DNA of 64,000 nt from Plantago elongata (Eukaryota > Streptophyta > Magnoliopsida > Lamiales > Plantaginaceae): NCBI GenBank assembly GCA_036897095.1, contig JAYMSP010000148.1:1-64000 (forward strand). The letters run 5' to 3'. The notes beneath the pieces were generated by a model. That model worked only from the letters and a program-made list of their open reading frames with translations, ran no database searches and was not told the DNA's origin. This document shows positions 60,856 to 64,000 of the stretch, piece by piece (the first letter of the stretch is position 1; the number at the start of each line of letters is the position of its first letter). The translations under genes and the position numbers were made by a program.

Positions 60856-62473
60856 TGTCATATGATACTAGCTAGTGTATCATATGATATAAATGATAAT
60901 GTATGATATGAGTGATTATATATTGAATTTTTATATTATTGTATTGATTTTTATACTCTTGAAAATTTCGAATTGCCCTTTTCAATCATGTTGAGTTTTA
61001 TCATATTTTATTCTAATTACTCACTGACAATCATATGTCATGAGTTATTAACATAATCGTTAAGTATTGTAGATGTGGGTCAAAGGGTCTGGTCATTACA
61101 TTGCTTTGTGTATGTAGGTTTATAGTAGATTGAATCTGACCTATTATACAGAATGATGTGATCATATATATAATTGTTTATTTTAATTATTAGTTTTTGA
61201 TGTTTTTATTCATTTTCTTCGCACGTTCGAGGTTACACTCACATTCCAGCTTTATAATTGTATCCATGACTGTGTACCGTTTGATTTCTCTACAACTTAT
61301 AGAAAAAGAGTTACATTTATGCATTCTTTAGCATAAATTATCTTCTATCTTTTGTATGTTGGGCATGACCTAGTCCTTTTGTTATAAAAGTATATGTTCC
61401 CCACTAATAGACTAAGATTTTGTGAGGGAATAGATGCAATACATACTTATGTCACTGTGGATCTGATGTGACTTTTCTTGGTTTCATACTTTATAAGATT
61501 CTAATGTGTATTGTGTATAACACCAGTAGTTGGAATCTCTGGACCAATCTCATATTCTTCGGCTTTTTTAATACAAATATATATGTCATAGGTCATGACT
61601 AGTGCAATTATTAATTAATGACATAGTAACTAAAATCACTATTAACACTTCTAAATTAGCAATCACACAATCTTATAAGTTTTAGTTACTTTACCAATAA
61701 TGACTGGTATCTTACTCCCAAATAAATGGTAGATTCACGAGTAAAATACAATTTATTTTTGTGTAATATGTAATCATCCAATCTTAAGTATACTTGAATA
61801 GACCAACTCCACTTAAATGAATAATTTCTATTATCTATTTAATTTTTTATTAAAAAGTATATTTGATGTAATAAATAAAGTACTAAGTTTTAATATTGAA
61901 CTGCATAAAACACTTACACATGCCATTTTTTTGTATTTTATCCACTATCATTGTAGATGTTTTAGAGAAAAATAACCGTTTCTATTATAATTCTAGCATG
62001 TACATTATGAAACGAGTTAAATGGAGGGAACTGTGAATAGTTCACTGTAGAAGAAAATACTTACCTCAGTAAGTAACACGTCGTGCCAACAAGCATTAAA
62101 TGATATCTCCCGCGTATAGAACAATATAACTAACTTTCTAAGTAAATTTGATTTTCAGTTAAAACTGACGAGATTTAAATAAACAGAGCAAGTACCTCCA
62201 CCACTCGACTCAAATCGTAAAAAACACGATCAACAAAGTTCAAATTATATGAGATTTACAATGCTCATATTTGTAACACAACAAAATCACAATAGTAATT
62301 GATATCTATCGTAAATGGAAAAAACGAAATTGAATACGATTCGATTCGATTCAACCTTGAAAATTCATTGTCAAGCGAATGTTGAAAGAAGTAAAGAACC
62401 TCGTCGGTGTAACTTGTAACGTCGGTGATGTTTACAATGTTGCTAGGGTTGTAAGCTGCGGTAGTTGGTCAGA

Positions 62474-62474
<1 letters not shown>

Positions 62475-62504
<30 letters not shown>
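62475..62504. repeat. (GT)n(AT)n microsatellite in the SnRK1 promoter
   Basis: A short TGTGTGTG run passes directly into about ten AT units, some 100 bp upstream of the likely leader exon of the SnRK1 gene. Confidence 0.8.
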
Positions 62505-62559
62505 TTAAGTGGAAAGAAAGAAAATGAGAACATAGAAGTTAAAGTAAAAGGAAAAAGGT

Positions 62560-64000
<1,441 letters not shown>

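Overview
The window is nuclear DNA of a flowering plant, almost certainly a eudicot. Genes carry short GT-AG introns in an AT-rich background, the spacers hold Stowaway-type MITEs and a CACTA terminus, and the families (invertase/PMEI inhibitors, group I WRKY, early nodulin-like protein, vacuolar sorting receptor, cysteine-rich receptor kinase, SnRK1 alpha) are plant ones. No gene of bacterial, viral or organellar type was recognised. All exon borders were read by eye from splice consensus, phase and recalled family sequences. In every gene called intact the exon lengths sum to a multiple of three.

Layout. 1-164: subterminal repeats and terminal inverted repeat of a CACTA transposon that runs off the left edge. 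2.0-8.9 kb: a minus-strand tandem cluster of invertase/pectin methylesterase inhibitor (PMEI) genes, with four intact copies, one recently broken copy and one older relic. 9.2-13.3 kb: gene-free, with a MITE-like repeat and a large foldback-like array. 13.3-23.9 kb: four plus-strand genes: a MATH/BTB protein, an early nodulin-like phytocyanin, a vacuolar sorting receptor and a predicted plastid protein of unknown function. 27.2-30.4 kb: a group I WRKY factor with a minisatellite in intron 1. 31.1-32.1 kb: a decayed dual-specificity phosphatase on the minus strand, divergent from a CDK-like kinase with an MGC N-terminus (33.3-37.1 kb). 37.1-40.8 kb: a degenerate tandem repeat, an orphan promoter-like segment, a MITE and a second foldback-like element. 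40.9-43.4 kb: a cysteine-rich receptor kinase with an in-frame stop inside its kinase domain. 44.4-47.4 kb: an EDR2-C (DUF1336) protein. 50.8-56.7 kb: cytosolic phenylalanyl-tRNA synthetase alpha in 18 exons. 56.8-62.5 kb: gene-poor repeats including a tRNA-like/SINE head. 62.5-64 kb: the first coding exon of SnRK1 alpha.

The genes do not form one pathway; this is ordinary plant gene order. Related function is seen only within the PMEI array. The most notable points are host genes caught while decaying (a phosphatase with a shortened catalytic loop plus a lost splice acceptor, and a receptor kinase cut in mid-kinase), two foldback-like repeat elements of similar build, a three-copy minisatellite in the WRKY intron, and a tRNA-like sequence with a perfect 8-bp end stem. 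I saw no convincing new multi-gene system.
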